The translations under genes were made by a program, and so were the position numbers. A stretch of 55,838 bases of DNA from the NCBI GenBank assembly GCA_028872915.1, contig JAGWNY010000021.1, positions 1-55,838 on the forward strand. Reading direction: 5' to 3'. Below are positions 1 through 8,171 of this stretch, one piece after another. Origin of the DNA: Verrucomicrobiota bacterium (GTDB lineage: Bacteria; Verrucomicrobiota; Verrucomicrobiia; Limisphaerales; UBA11358). Positions within the stretch are counted from its first letter, which is position 1; each line of letters begins with the position of its first letter. Under the pieces are notes generated by a model. That model was not told the origin of the DNA. It saw only the letters and a program-made list of their open reading frames with translations, and did not search any database.

Positions 1-120
1 GGACTCAACAGTTTGTTTTCAGCGACCAAACGCAAGGCGCGCGGTTATCGATCCACGGAGTACCAGACCGCGATGCTCTACTTCGTGGCTGGCAAGTTGG
101 AAGTTCCATACTATGGCTGA
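1..120 (+). CDS. ISL3-family transposase, C-terminal fragment
   Basis: The window opens inside an open frame of 39 codons ending in TGA at 118-120. The encoded tail contains N-S-L-x-S-A-T-K-R-K-A-R-G-Y-R, the basic segment that follows the DDE catalytic core near the C-terminus of ISL3-type (IS204/IS1001/IS1096/IS1165) transposases. These enzymes cut and rejoin the ends of their own insertion sequence. The remainder lies left of the window, so I cannot tell whether the copy is intact. A terminal-repeat-like sequence follows directly. The family call rests on recognising this short tail only. Confidence 0.7.
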   Translation, partial: GLNSLFSATKRKARGYRSTEYQTAMLYFVAGKLEVPYYG

Positions 121-147
121 TTACCCATTACAAACGTCGAAGAAGCA
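121..147 (+). mobile_element. probable right terminal repeat of the ISL3-type IS
   Basis: Just after the transposase stop, ACCCATTA (123-130) and GAAGAAGC (139-146) sit where ISL3 elements carry an outer repeat of the form ACCCA...GAAGAGCC. The left end and the target duplication are outside the window, so the exact boundary is approximate. Confidence 0.5.
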
Positions 148-367
148 CAAAAGACGAATTTAATAACAAGCGCAAATTGTCACTTGAGGCGATGGTGTCC
201 GGCCTGTTGGGCTAACCCTATTTCGCGGCGCTGGAAACCGGACATTGGCCGTTCGGGACGCTTTGCGCGGGAGGCGTCAAACAATGAAAATCGGCCTTGT
301 CCGCCTTGCCAGTGGATGGAATAATCCGGCGTTTCGCCCGAAGGCGCTGGTTTAACAGAAATTTGCC

Positions 368-1468
368 GTGCATCTGGCTCATTTGCGGCTGCGGGATTTT
401 CGGAATTACGCGCGGCTGGACGCGGATTTCGCGCCCGGCTTTCATCTGCTCTTGGGCGACAATGCGCAAGGCAAGACGAACGTTCTGGAAGCGGTCTATC
501 TGATTGCCACGCTACGCTCCTTCCGCGGCGTGGGCGGCGCCCAAATGATCCGGCACGGGCGGCCCGGCTATTTCGTCGGCGGCGACGTGGTCGGAACGGG
601 CGCGCATCAGGTGAAACTGTACTGGTCGGCGCGGGAACGGGGCGTTTCGCTGGACGGACGGCCGGTGAAAAAAATTTCGGATTATCTGGGCGTTTTGCGG
701 GCGGTGGTTTTTTGCACGGAAGACCTGCAATTGGTCAAGGGACCGGCCCGCGCCCGCCGCCGCTTCATGGATTTGCTGCTGGCGCAGACTCATCCGCCTT
801 ATTTGCCAACGCTTCAACGGTATATGCGCACGCTACGCGCCCGGAACGCGCTGTTGAGACAGCGGACGGCGGATGAAGGGGCCATTGACAGTTTTTCCGT
901 CGAACTGCTCCGGCTGGGAGGCGAAATCATGGCGGCGCGCCGGGAATTGGTCCCCAAATTTTCGACGCCGGCGGGCGAGGCGTATCGCCGCGTCTCCAAC
1001 GACGCGGAGCAACTGCGGATGGAGTATGTCCCTGCGGTGAAAACCGATTTTGCCGTGGAACTGGCGCAATCGCGCGCGCGCGAACGGGCGGCGCGGTTCA
1101 CGCTTGTTGGCCCGCATCGGGACGACGCGCAGTTCCTGCTTAATGAAAGGTCCGCGGCACAATCGGGCAGCGAAGGGCAGAAACGCACGCTGGCCATCGC
1201 CCTCAAAGTGGCCCAGGCGGGCTTTTTGGCCGACGCGCACGGCAGCCCGCCGGTGTTGCTGATTGATGATGTGATGGGCGAACTGGATTTGAAACGGCGC
1301 GGCGGATTTCTGCCGCTGCTTGAACAGGCCCGACGGACGGGCGGACAGGTTTTCATGACCGCGACGGAGGAAAACTGGCCGCGCGAATGGGGGGGCAATT
1401 TGCAGCGATGGTGGGTGAAGGACGGGAGCATCGCCGGTGCCACTCGGACAAAAGATATTCAGATTTGA
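368..1468 (+). CDS. recF: DNA replication and repair protein RecF
   Basis: A 366-residue SMC-like ATPase that loads RecA with RecO and RecR at single-strand gaps. Walker A is G-D-N-A-Q-G-K-T at residues 30-37. The ABC signature region (S-G-S-E-G-Q-K-R) lies near 266-273 and Walker B (L-L-I-D-D-V) near 296-301. The length matches the family. The start is GTG at 368, giving the usual N-terminus in which a short strand leads directly into R-D-F-R-N-Y. The gene stands alone, without dnaA or dnaN beside it, just downstream of an insertion sequence. It runs in the same direction as trpS, separated by a gap holding a dispersed repeat. Confidence 0.95.
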   Translation: MHLAHLRLRDFRNYARLDADFAPGFHLLLGDNAQGKTNVLEAVYLIATLRSFRGVGGAQMIRHGRPGYFVGGDVVGTGAHQVKLYWSARERGVSLDGRPVKKISDYLGVLRAVVFCTEDLQLVKGPARARRRFMDLLLAQTHPPYLPTLQRYMRTLRARNALLRQRTADEGAIDSFSVELLRLGGEIMAARRELVPKFSTPAGEAYRRVSNDAEQLRMEYVPAVKTDFAVELAQSRARERAARFTLVGPHRDDAQFLLNERSAAQSGSEGQKRTLAIALKVAQAGFLADAHGSPPVLLIDDVMGELDLKRRGGFLPLLEQARRTGGQVFMTATEENWPREWGGNLQRWWVKDGSIAGATRTKDIQI

Positions 1469-1495
1469 GATTTCAGATTTCAACCGCGAATACAG

Positions 1496-1582
1496 CGAAT
1501 GAAAGTGGGAGAGGTGTTCGGAATCGGTGTTCGGAATCGGGAAAAAGCGCCTTACGCCAAGTGCGCAAAGGACGCGAAGGGG
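1496..1582 (+). repeat. dispersed intergenic repeat, copy A
   Basis: The recF-trpS gap contains a tandem of GGTGTTCGGAATC units followed by an AAAAAGCGCC-TTACGCC-AAG-GCGCAAAGGACGC tail. The same block recurs at 4068, 6641 and 7943, always in the same orientation and always between genes. It shows no coding capacity shared among copies. Confidence 0.85.
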
Positions 1583-1704
1583 GTGAAGGCTGAAAACATT
1601 GCCGCGCGATACGGTTCGGGTATTGGTCTCGCGCGGCGGACGTGGTTTCCCTGAATTTCGAAATTTGCTCGAAAAAGCGGCCTCGCATGTTTTATCTTTT
1701 TGTC

Positions 1705-2721
1705 ATGCGAATTTTGTCAGGCATCCAGCCCTCGGGCGCGCTGCATCTGGGAAATTATTTCGGGATGATGCGCCCGGCCATCGAGCTTCAGAACCAGGGC
1801 GAGGCCTTCTATTTCATTGCGGATTATCATTCAATGACATCGCTGTTTGACGCATCGCAGCGGCGCGCCAATACGTTGAACGTGGCGCTGGATTTTTTGG
1901 CGTGCGGCCTTGACCCGGCCCGGACGGTTTTTTTCCGGCAATCGGACGCGCCTGAAGTCACCGAATTGACGTGGCTGCTGTCCACCATCACGCCGATGGG
2001 CCTGCTCGAACGCGCCCATAGTTACAAGGACAAGATTGCCCGGGGCATTGCGCCCAGCCACGCGCTTTTTGCGTATCCGGTGCTCATGGCGGCGGACATT
2101 TTGATTTACGATTCGAACGTGGTGCCGGTGGGGCGCGACCAGAAACAGCACGTGGAAATGGCGCGCGACATGGCCGGCAAATTCAACGAACAGTATGGCC
2201 GGACCTTCGTCGTTCCTGAACCGCGCATTCGCGATGAAGCGGCGGTGGTTCCCGGAACGGACGGCCAGAAGATGAGCAAGAGCTACGGCAATACGATTGA
2301 AATTTTCGGCGATGAAAAGAGCCTGCGAAAGAAGATCATGGGGATTGTCATGGATTCGCGCACGCCGCAGGAGCCGAAACCCGACGCCGACCAAAACATC
2401 GCCATCCAACTTTTGAAACTGGTGGCTCCTCCGGCAACGGGGACGGAATTTGAAGACCAATTGCGCGCCGGCGGCCTGGGCTATGGGGACTTGAAAAAGG
2501 CATTGTTTGAGAATTATTGGAATTATTTTGCGGCAGCCCGAAAGAAACGGACGGAGCTGGCGGCCAACCTGGATTACGTGAACCAAGTCCTTATCGCCGG
2601 CGCCACGAAGGCGCGAAGCGTGGCGCGGGAGGTTTTGACGCGAGCGCGCGTCGCGTGCGGACTGGAGTGGAGTGATCCGCGGCGCCCAATCGAACGGGCC
2701 GGCGGCCTCACATGTGTTTGA
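1705..2721 (+). CDS. trpS: tryptophan--tRNA ligase
   Basis: A class I aminoacyl-tRNA synthetase that charges tRNA-Trp with tryptophan in the cytoplasm. The HIGH-type motif is H-L-G-N at residues 14-17, after the family opening [10 protein letters not shown]. The KMSKS loop (K-M-S-K-S) lies near residues 189-193. At 338 residues it matches bacterial TrpRS. The frame is open further upstream to 1642, but the upstream residues do not resemble TrpRS and the ATG at 1705 sits where the family starts. The last 14 bases overlap the 3' end of the convergent icd gene. The C-terminal tail is a few residues longer than usual. Confidence 0.95.
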   Translation: MRILSGIQPSGALHLGNYFGMMRPAIELQNQGEAFYFIADYHSMTSLFDASQRRANTLNVALDFLACGLDPARTVFFRQSDAPEVTELTWLLSTITPMGLLERAHSYKDKIARGIAPSHALFAYPVLMAADILIYDSNVVPVGRDQKQHVEMARDMAGKFNEQYGRTFVVPEPRIRDEAAVVPGTDGQKMSKSYGNTIEIFGDEKSLRKKIMGIVMDSRTPQEPKPDADQNIAIQLLKLVAPPATGTEFEDQLRAGGLGYGDLKKALFENYWNYFAAARKKRTELAANLDYVNQVLIAGATKARSVAREVLTRARVACGLEWSDPRRPIERAGGLTCV

Positions 2722-3973
2722 TGATGTTATCGCCGAATTCGCCGCACTTGATCTGCGTGGTGCCTTGCATCAGCCGGGCAAAGTCGTAGGTGACCCGTTT
2801 GGACGCAATGGCGCCGTTCAATCCCTTGAGGATCAAATCCGCCGCCTCGGTCCAGCCCATGTATCGGAACATCATCTCGCCGCTCAAGACGACGCTGCCG
2901 GGATTGACCATGTCTTTGTTGGCATATTTGGGGGCGGTGCCGTGCGTGGCTTCAAAAATGGCGTGGCCGGAAACGTAGTTGATGTTTCCGCCAGGCGCGA
3001 TGCCAATGCCCCCGACCTGCGCCGCAAGGGCGTCGCTCAAATAATCGCCGTTTAAATTCAGCGTGGCAATGACGTCGAAATCGTCCGGCCGGGTCAAGAC
3101 CTGTTGCAGGGTGATGTCGGCGATGGCGTCCTTGATGACTAGGCCGGCGCCGGGGCGTCCGTCGGGAATTTTGCACCACGGGCCGCTGTCCAATTCCACG
3201 GCGCCAAATTCCGTTTTGGCCAGCTCATAGCTCCAATCGCGAAAGGCGCCCTCGGTGTATTTCATGATGTTGCCTTTGTGGACAATCGTCACGCTCCGGC
3301 GGCGGTTCGTGATGGCGTATTGCAACGCGGCCCGCACCAGACGTTGGGTTCCGGTCCGCGAAACGGGCTTGATGCCCACGCCGACAACGTCCGGCGTCCC
3401 GCCGAACCGGATTTTTTTAAATTCATTGGGGAAATTCGCCTTGAGAAATTCAATCGTTTTGAGGGCGGCATCTTTTCCGGCCTCAAAATCAATGCCCGCG
3501 TAAATATCTTCAGTGTTTTCGCGAAAGATGACGATGTTTACCTTGCCGGGCTGTTTTACGGGCGAGGGAACGCCTGAAAAATACTGGACGGGGCGAAGGC
3601 AAACATAGAGGTCGAGCATCTGCCGGAGGGCGACGTTGAGGGAACGGATGCCGCCGCCAACCGGGGTGGTGAGGGGGCCTTTGATGCCCACGAGGAATTC
3701 CTTGAACGCTTCCACGGTGTCGTCCGGCAGCCAGTTGTCAAATTTGGTTTTGGCGGTTTCGCCGGCAAAGACTTCGAACCAGGAAATTTTGCGTTTACCG
3801 CCGTAAGCTTTTTGCGCCGCCGCGTCCAACACGCGCTGGCTGGCCGCCCAAATGTCCGGACCGGTGCCGTCGCCACGAATGAATGGGATCACGGGATTGT
3901 CCGGCACGTTGAGTTTGCCTTTTTGAATTGAAATTTTGCCGCCGGCGGGCGGTGTCACATTTTTGTATGCCAT
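2708..3973 (-). CDS. icd: NADP-dependent isocitrate dehydrogenase
   Basis: A TCA-cycle enzyme that oxidises isocitrate to 2-oxoglutarate and CO2 with NADP. The 421-residue protein keeps the substrate-binding R-S-L-N-V-A-L-R-Q loop with Ser111, the residue phosphorylated in E. coli Icd. NADP selectivity is visible: Lys349-Tyr350 (G-T-A-P-K-Y) and the Tyr396...Arg400 pair match E. coli Lys344, Tyr345, Tyr391 and Arg395, which bind the 2'-phosphate. The ATG at 3973 gives the usual N-terminus; the frame runs 18 codons further upstream with unlikely residues. It converges on trpS and overlaps it by 14 bases. Confidence 0.95.
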   Translation of the reverse strand: MAYKNVTPPAGGKISIQKGKLNVPDNPVIPFIRGDGTGPDIWAASQRVLDAAAQKAYGGKRKISWFEVFAGETAKTKFDNWLPDDTVEAFKEFLVGIKGPLTTPVGGGIRSLNVALRQMLDLYVCLRPVQYFSGVPSPVKQPGKVNIVIFRENTEDIYAGIDFEAGKDAALKTIEFLKANFPNEFKKIRFGGTPDVVGVGIKPVSRTGTQRLVRAALQYAITNRRRSVTIVHKGNIMKYTEGAFRDWSYELAKTEFGAVELDSGPWCKIPDGRPGAGLVIKDAIADITLQQVLTRPDDFDVIATLNLNGDYLSDALAAQVGGIGIAPGGNINYVSGHAIFEATHGTAPKYANKDMVNPGSVVLSGEMMFRYMGWTEAADLILKGLNGAIASKRVTYDFARLMQGTTQIKCGEFGDNIIKHM

Positions 3974-4067
3974 ATAAAACAGAAAGATTATCAGGTGGCG
4001 GGCCGCCGGAAAAGCGCAATGCGCCAAATATCAAAAAATGTCATGCTTTTGGCAAAAAAGGCGGAGG

Positions 4068-4172
4068 CATGGGCCGCGGATGGAACGGATGAAAGCGGGA
4101 GAGGTGTTCGGAATCGGTGTTGGAATCAGTAAAAAGCGCCTCACGCAAAGGACGCAAAGAGGCAAATTTATT
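4068..4172 (+). repeat. dispersed intergenic repeat, copy B
   Basis: Second copy of the repeat, in the icd-dxs gap: CCGCGGATGGAACGGATG, then GAAAGCGGGAGAGGTGTTC, GGAATCGGTGTTGGAATC and AAAAGCGCCTCACGCAAAGG. Compared with copy A it has one shortened GTGTTCGGAATC unit. It overlaps no gene. Confidence 0.85.
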
Positions 4173-4189
4173 GGCCGCGGAGCGAACGG

Positions 4190-6169
4190 TCAGGCAAATA
4201 CGACGGAGCCAACCGCATGGTTGCGGCCAAGCTGAGCCTTCACCCTGGCGACGGTGTCTTCGACTGTCAGGCCGTATTTCTGGCGCAGTTCGTCCACGGT
4301 AGTGGCGTGCTCGATGAATTGATCGGGCCAGCCAATGCGAATGACGGGCGTGGCCAGGCCTTTTTCGCTGAATAATTCGAGCACGGCCGAACCATAGCCG
4401 CCCATCAACACGTGGTCTTCGAGCGTGACCACGACGTCCGCCGCGCGCCCAAAAAATTCGTGCGTGCCGGTGTCCAGCGGTTTGGTGAACCGCGGATTGA
4501 TGACGGCGCAATCGAATCCTTCCCCCGTCAGTTCATCGGCGGCCTTGTGCGCCAGCGTGTTCATGGGGCCCAAGCCAAAGAGCGCGATTTTCCTTCCGCC
4601 GCTGCTGGAAAAATTCCGGATCACCCTGGCTTTGCCGATTTCCAGCAATTCGGGCTGGTCCTTGACGGGCACGCCTTCGGCGGCGCCGCGAGGGTAGCGG
4701 ATAAAAGCGGGATGTGCCTGGCGCGAGGCGGTGAACATCATGTCCGCCAGTTCGTCTTCGTCGGCGGGCGCCATGGCAATGACGTTGGGCAGGCAACGCA
4801 GATAGGCAATGTCGAAGAGGCCGTGGTGGGTGGGACCGTCGTTGGCGGAGAGGCCGGCGCGGTCCATGCAAAAAGTGACCGGCAAATCCTGAAGGCAGAT
4901 GTCGTGGTGGAGGCAGTCGTAGGCCCGCTGGAGGAACGTTGAATAAATGGCGCACACGGGATGAAAGCCCATGGTGGCCATGCCGGCGGCAAAGATAACG
5001 GCGTGTTCCTCGGCAATGCCCACGTCGTAATACTGGTTTGGCAGCGCCTTTTCCAGTTGCTTAAGGCCTGTGCCACTGGGCATGGCGGCGGTGACGCCTA
5101 CCATTCGATTGTCGCGCTGGCATAATTTTACAAGCGTCCGGCCCATCACGTCCTGATAATTGGGTGGCGAATCGGCCTTTGGCGCGGGCGTTTCGCCGGT
5201 TTTGGCGTCGTAAGACCCCAGGCCGTGAAACTTTTCGGGATGCCGCAACGCCGCCTCAAAGCCCTTGCCTTTTTGGGTGAGGATATGGATGACGATGGGG
5301 TAGTCGCAGGTTTTGGCAAATTCGAGCGTGCTGATCAGCAGCGGCAGGTTATGGCCGTCAATGGGGCCGAGGTAGCGCATCCCCATTTCCTCAAACAAAA
5401 CGGGATTGCCAAAGCCGCCCCGCCCGTCTCCGTTAAACCCCACCTCCTGCTTCTGGCGCATGCCAACGCTCAAGGCGCCCTTGAAACCTTCGCCCGCCTT
5501 ATGGGCCAGCCGGGCGGCCACTTCGCCCTTTGGGAGGCGCCGCACAAAATTTTCAAAGTCCCGGGCAATCTTGTTGTAATGTGGATTGGTAATGAGCTTG
5601 TTCAGATAAGCGGAAATGGCGCCGACGTTTTTGGCGATGCTCCATTCATTGTCGTTGAGGATGCCGATGAACTTCTTTGTGGTATGGCTGATGTTGTTCA
5701 GCGCTTCGAACGAGATGCCGTTGGTCAGGGCGGCATCGCCAAAAATGCAGACGATGTGCTCGCCCGAACCGCGCTTGTCCCGCGCCGCAGCCATGCCCAG
5801 CGCGGCTGACAAGGCCGTGCCCGCGTGGCCGGCGCCGTAGCAATCATGCGGGCTTTCCGTGCGCAGGGCGAAACCGTTCAGACCGTCCGTTTGGCGGATG
5901 CTTCGGAACCGGCCTTTGCGCCCGGTCAGGATTTTGTGGACGTAACATTGATGGCTCACGTCCCACACGAACTTGTCCGCCGGCGAGTTGAAGACCCGAT
6001 GCAAGGCCAGCGTCAATTCGACAACCCCCAGGTTCGGGCCGAGGTGTCCGCCGGTTTTGGCCAGACCAGTGATCAATTCCTCCCGGATTTCGGCCGCCAA
6101 TTCCTGCAATTGCGCCGTCGTGAGCTTCTTCACGTGTTCCGGCGCATCCACCATGTCAAGATATCGCAT
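4190..6169 (-). CDS. dxs: 1-deoxy-D-xylulose-5-phosphate synthase
   Basis: A thiamine diphosphate enzyme condensing pyruvate with glyceraldehyde 3-phosphate, the first step of the MEP isoprenoid pathway. The 659-residue protein has the N-terminal block G-H-L-G-P-N-L-G-V-V-E-L (near residue 41), a ThDP-binding region reading G-D-A-A-L-T-N-G (near 145), and the transketolase central and C-terminal domains with H-A-V-I-F-A-A-G-M-A. The usual G-D-G is G-D-A here, a small deviation in a key motif, although the following Asn-rich segment (E-A-L-N-N) is kept. It lies 29 bases downstream of xseB, an arrangement seen in many bacteria. Confidence 0.93.
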   Translation of the reverse strand: MRYLDMVDAPEHVKKLTTAQLQELAAEIREELITGLAKTGGHLGPNLGVVELTLALHRVFNSPADKFVWDVSHQCYVHKILTGRKGRFRSIRQTDGLNGFALRTESPHDCYGAGHAGTALSAALGMAAARDKRGSGEHIVCIFGDAALTNGISFEALNNISHTTKKFIGILNDNEWSIAKNVGAISAYLNKLITNPHYNKIARDFENFVRRLPKGEVAARLAHKAGEGFKGALSVGMRQKQEVGFNGDGRGGFGNPVLFEEMGMRYLGPIDGHNLPLLISTLEFAKTCDYPIVIHILTQKGKGFEAALRHPEKFHGLGSYDAKTGETPAPKADSPPNYQDVMGRTLVKLCQRDNRMVGVTAAMPSGTGLKQLEKALPNQYYDVGIAEEHAVIFAAGMATMGFHPVCAIYSTFLQRAYDCLHHDICLQDLPVTFCMDRAGLSANDGPTHHGLFDIAYLRCLPNVIAMAPADEDELADMMFTASRQAHPAFIRYPRGAAEGVPVKDQPELLEIGKARVIRNFSSSGGRKIALFGLGPMNTLAHKAADELTGEGFDCAVINPRFTKPLDTGTHEFFGRAADVVVTLEDHVLMGGYGSAVLELFSEKGLATPVIRIGWPDQFIEHATTVDELRQKYGLTVEDTVARVKAQLGRNHAVGSVVFA

Positions 6170-6198
6170 ACTTAAAGACTTCCGCGGACCGTAGGGCG

Positions 6199-6471
6199 TC
6201 AGGATTCGACGTCCGTTTCCAGCGATTTCAATTTCATTTCGCCGTCGGCTGTTTTTTCCAATTGCTGGATTTTTAATTCCGCCTCGCCAAGCTTTTCCTG
6301 GCAGAGTTTCACCAGCCGCGTTCCCTCCTCATATTTGGCCAGAAGCGTTTCGAGTGGCAAATCGCCGGATTCCATCGCTTCGACGATGCCTTCAAGCTTT
6401 TTTAGCGCCTCTTCAAAGGGCGGAGTTTTTACCGGGCCATCCTGCCCGGTGTTCCTGGATGAATTGGCCAC
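6199..6471 (-). CDS. xseB: exodeoxyribonuclease VII small subunit
   Basis: A 90-residue protein with the XseB signature: F-E-E-A-L-K-K-L-E-G-I-V (residues 19-30), then L-P-L-E-T-L-L-A-K-Y-E-E-G and a helical tail E-A-E-L-K-I-Q-Q-L-E. XseB packs several copies on XseA to form the nuclease that trims single-stranded DNA. XseA is not in the window. The gene is the likely promoter-proximal member of an xseB-dxs operon. Length and motif order are typical. Confidence 0.9.
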   Translation of the reverse strand: MANSSRNTGQDGPVKTPPFEEALKKLEGIVEAMESGDLPLETLLAKYEEGTRLVKLCQEKLGEAELKIQQLEKTADGEMKLKSLETDVES

Positions 6472-6813
6472 AAGATCAGGTTAAAATAAAACAGCGCCGG
6501 CGTCCAGTCCCCAATCGCCAGCCGGACCGCAGGGAAAAACTCACGCAAAGTCAAGACGCGAAAAATTGCCACCGAGGCACAGAGAACATGGAGGAAGTCA
6601 GAGCGTCCTCGCGTCCTACGAGAAAACAATGATTTTTTAGCCACGGATTGGCACGAATGAAAGCGGCGGTGTTCGGAATTGGTGTTCGGAATCAGGGAAA
6701 AGCGCCTCACCCAAAGGGCGCAAGGTTAATGGATCCAAGACGGCGGCATTTGACTAGCGGGACGGGATTGTCTATTGTTGGCGCTTTGAAGCTCAACCAA
6801 ATTTAAGAATCGT
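6472..6813. other. xseB-recA intergenic region
   Basis: 342 bases without a convincing gene. The region holds an upstream repeat module (TCACGCAAAG, then CACCGAGGCACAGAGAACA at about 6569-6590), repeat copy C, and the promoters for divergent xseB and recA. I see no LexA-type GAAC-N4-GTTC or CTGT-N8-ACAG operator before recA. The recA start codon lacks a clear Shine-Dalgarno sequence. Confidence 0.7.
6641..6725 (+). repeat. dispersed intergenic repeat, copy C
   Basis: The fullest copy: CCACGGATTGGCACGAATG, GAAAGCGGCGGTGTTCGGAA, TTGGTGTTCGGAATC and GGGAAAAGCGCCTCACCC, ending in an AAAGGGCGCAAGG tail. It carries the GTGTTCGGAAT(C/T) unit twice in tandem. Confidence 0.85.
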
Positions 6814-7872
6814 ATGGGCGCAAAATCCACTGAAAAACCTGAAAAAGCATCGGACGCAAAAGCGGCCGCGAGCCGGTCCCGCGAATTGGAAGCGGCCATT
6901 TCGACCATCACCAAGAATTACGGCGAAGGGGCGATTATGCGGCTGGGCGAGGCGCATGCGCAGAAGAAGATTGACGTGATCCCCACGGGCGCGCTGGCGG
7001 TGGACCTGGCGCTGGGGGTGGGCGGAGTGCCGCGGGGACGGGTGGTGGAGATTTTTGGCCCGGAATCTTCGGGCAAGACAACCCTGATGCTGCACGTGAT
7101 TGCCAACGCGCAGCGAAACGGCGGGCTGGCGGCGTTTATAGACGCCGAACACGCTCTCGATCCGGCGTATGCAAAGCGCCTGGGGGTAAACCTGGAGGAC
7201 CTGCTGGTTTCCCAGCCGGATTCGGGCGAAGAAGCGCTGACAATTTGTGAAACGCTGGCGCATTCCAAGGCGCTGGACCTGATCGTGGTGGATTCCGTGG
7301 CGGCCTTGGTGCCCAAGGCGGAGTTGGAGGGAGAGATGGGCATGGCAACGATGGGCATGCAGGCGAGATTGATGTCCCAGGCCCTTCGGCGGCTCACGGC
7401 GGTCTTAAACAAGTCAAAAACGACGTGCATTTTCACAAATCAATTGCGGGAAAAGGTGGGCATCATGTTCGGCAACCCGGAAACAACGCCCGGCGGCAAG
7501 GCGCTGAAATTTTACGCCAGCGTGCGGATTGACATCCGGCGCAAAGACACGCTCAAGGACGCGGCTGGTAACGCGGTGGGAAACCACGTAAAGGTCAAGA
7601 TTGTCAAAAACAAGGTTGCGCCGCCGTTTGCGGAGGCTGAGTTTGACATCATTTACAATCACGGCATCAACAAGGAAGGCAGCATCCTGGACGTGGGGGT
7701 GGCGGATGGCGTGGTGGAAAAGAAAGGGGCATGGCTTCAATTCGAAGGACAACTGATCGGGCAGGGCAAGGAAGCGGCGCAAAAAGCGCTTGCGGAGACT
7801 CCTGCCCTCGCAAAAAAGATCACGGATGCCATCCTCGCCAAGCGACTGGCGGGTGAACAGGCTGCCGTGTAA
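6814..7872 (+). CDS. recA: recombinase RecA
   Basis: A 352-residue strand-exchange ATPase for homologous recombination and SOS induction. Walker A is G-P-E-S-S-G-K-T at 82-89 and the L2/MAW region reads [18 protein letters not shown]. Loop L1, canonically M-G-D-S-H-V-G-L-Q, reads M-G-M-A-T-M-G-M-Q at 175-183, so the Asp-Ser-His are replaced. The first 20 residues are a Lys/Ala-rich extension. The start ATG at 6814 follows AATCGT with no strong ribosome site. No SOS box was recognised upstream. The gene is flanked on both sides by copies of the dispersed repeat. Confidence 0.97.
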   Translation: MGAKSTEKPEKASDAKAAASRSRELEAAISTITKNYGEGAIMRLGEAHAQKKIDVIPTGALAVDLALGVGGVPRGRVVEIFGPESSGKTTLMLHVIANAQRNGGLAAFIDAEHALDPAYAKRLGVNLEDLLVSQPDSGEEALTICETLAHSKALDLIVVDSVAALVPKAELEGEMGMATMGMQARLMSQALRRLTAVLNKSKTTCIFTNQLREKVGIMFGNPETTPGGKALKFYASVRIDIRRKDTLKDAAGNAVGNHVKVKIVKNKVAPPFAEAEFDIIYNHGINKEGSILDVGVADGVVEKKGAWLQFEGQLIGQGKEAAQKALAETPALAKKITDAILAKRLAGEQAAV

Positions 7873-7942
7873 CGGCGGCTCCTCTTGCGGGCCATCATTT
7901 CACCGCGGAGACACGGAGAACAGAGAGAGGAATCATTTTTTC

Positions 7943-7994
7943 GCCACGGATTGGCACGGATGAAAACGGCGGTGTTCGGAATCGGTGTTCCACG
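7943..7994 (+). repeat. dispersed intergenic repeat, copy D (truncated)
   Basis: Begins CCACGGATTGGCACGGATG, AAAACGGCGGTGTTCGGAAT and breaks off after the second GGTGTTC. The AAAGCGCC tail present in copies A-C is missing. Confidence 0.8.
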
Positions 7995-8094
7995 ATGAAG
8001 GGTTGCGTTGCCACGGATTAGGGCCTATCCTCTGGCAACCAATGAATGACAAGGAACATGGCTGCGGCACCCGCTTCCCGCGTGGCGCGGGCGC

Positions 8095-8112
8095 GCCGGG
8101 CACTCGCCCGGC
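8095..8112. repeat. GC-rich inverted repeat
   Basis: Perfect hairpin GCCGGGC-ACTC-GCCCGGC, 7-bp stem and 4-base loop, between recA and the next gene. Function unknown; it could be a transcription pause or a repetitive extragenic element. Confidence 0.5.
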
Positions 8113-8171
8113 TTAGCTTGGATTAGCCTGACCTGGACCGAACCCGTTTACTCCGCGATTTCCGATTCCGC

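Larger units (their letters stand above)
7873..8171. other. recA downstream intergenic region with repeat remnants
   Basis: About 300 bases with no convincing gene. It contains CACCGCGGAGACACGGAGAA (7901-7920), which parallels the module before repeat copy C, then repeat copy D. A perfect 7-bp inverted repeat GCCGGGC-ACTC-GCCCGGC lies at 8095-8112. It has no T-run after it, so it is not a standard intrinsic terminator. Confidence 0.6.

Noticed and set aside
8095..8112. Hairpin after recA as an intrinsic terminator
   Set aside because: There is no T-run after the stem and it lies more than 220 bases from the recA stop.
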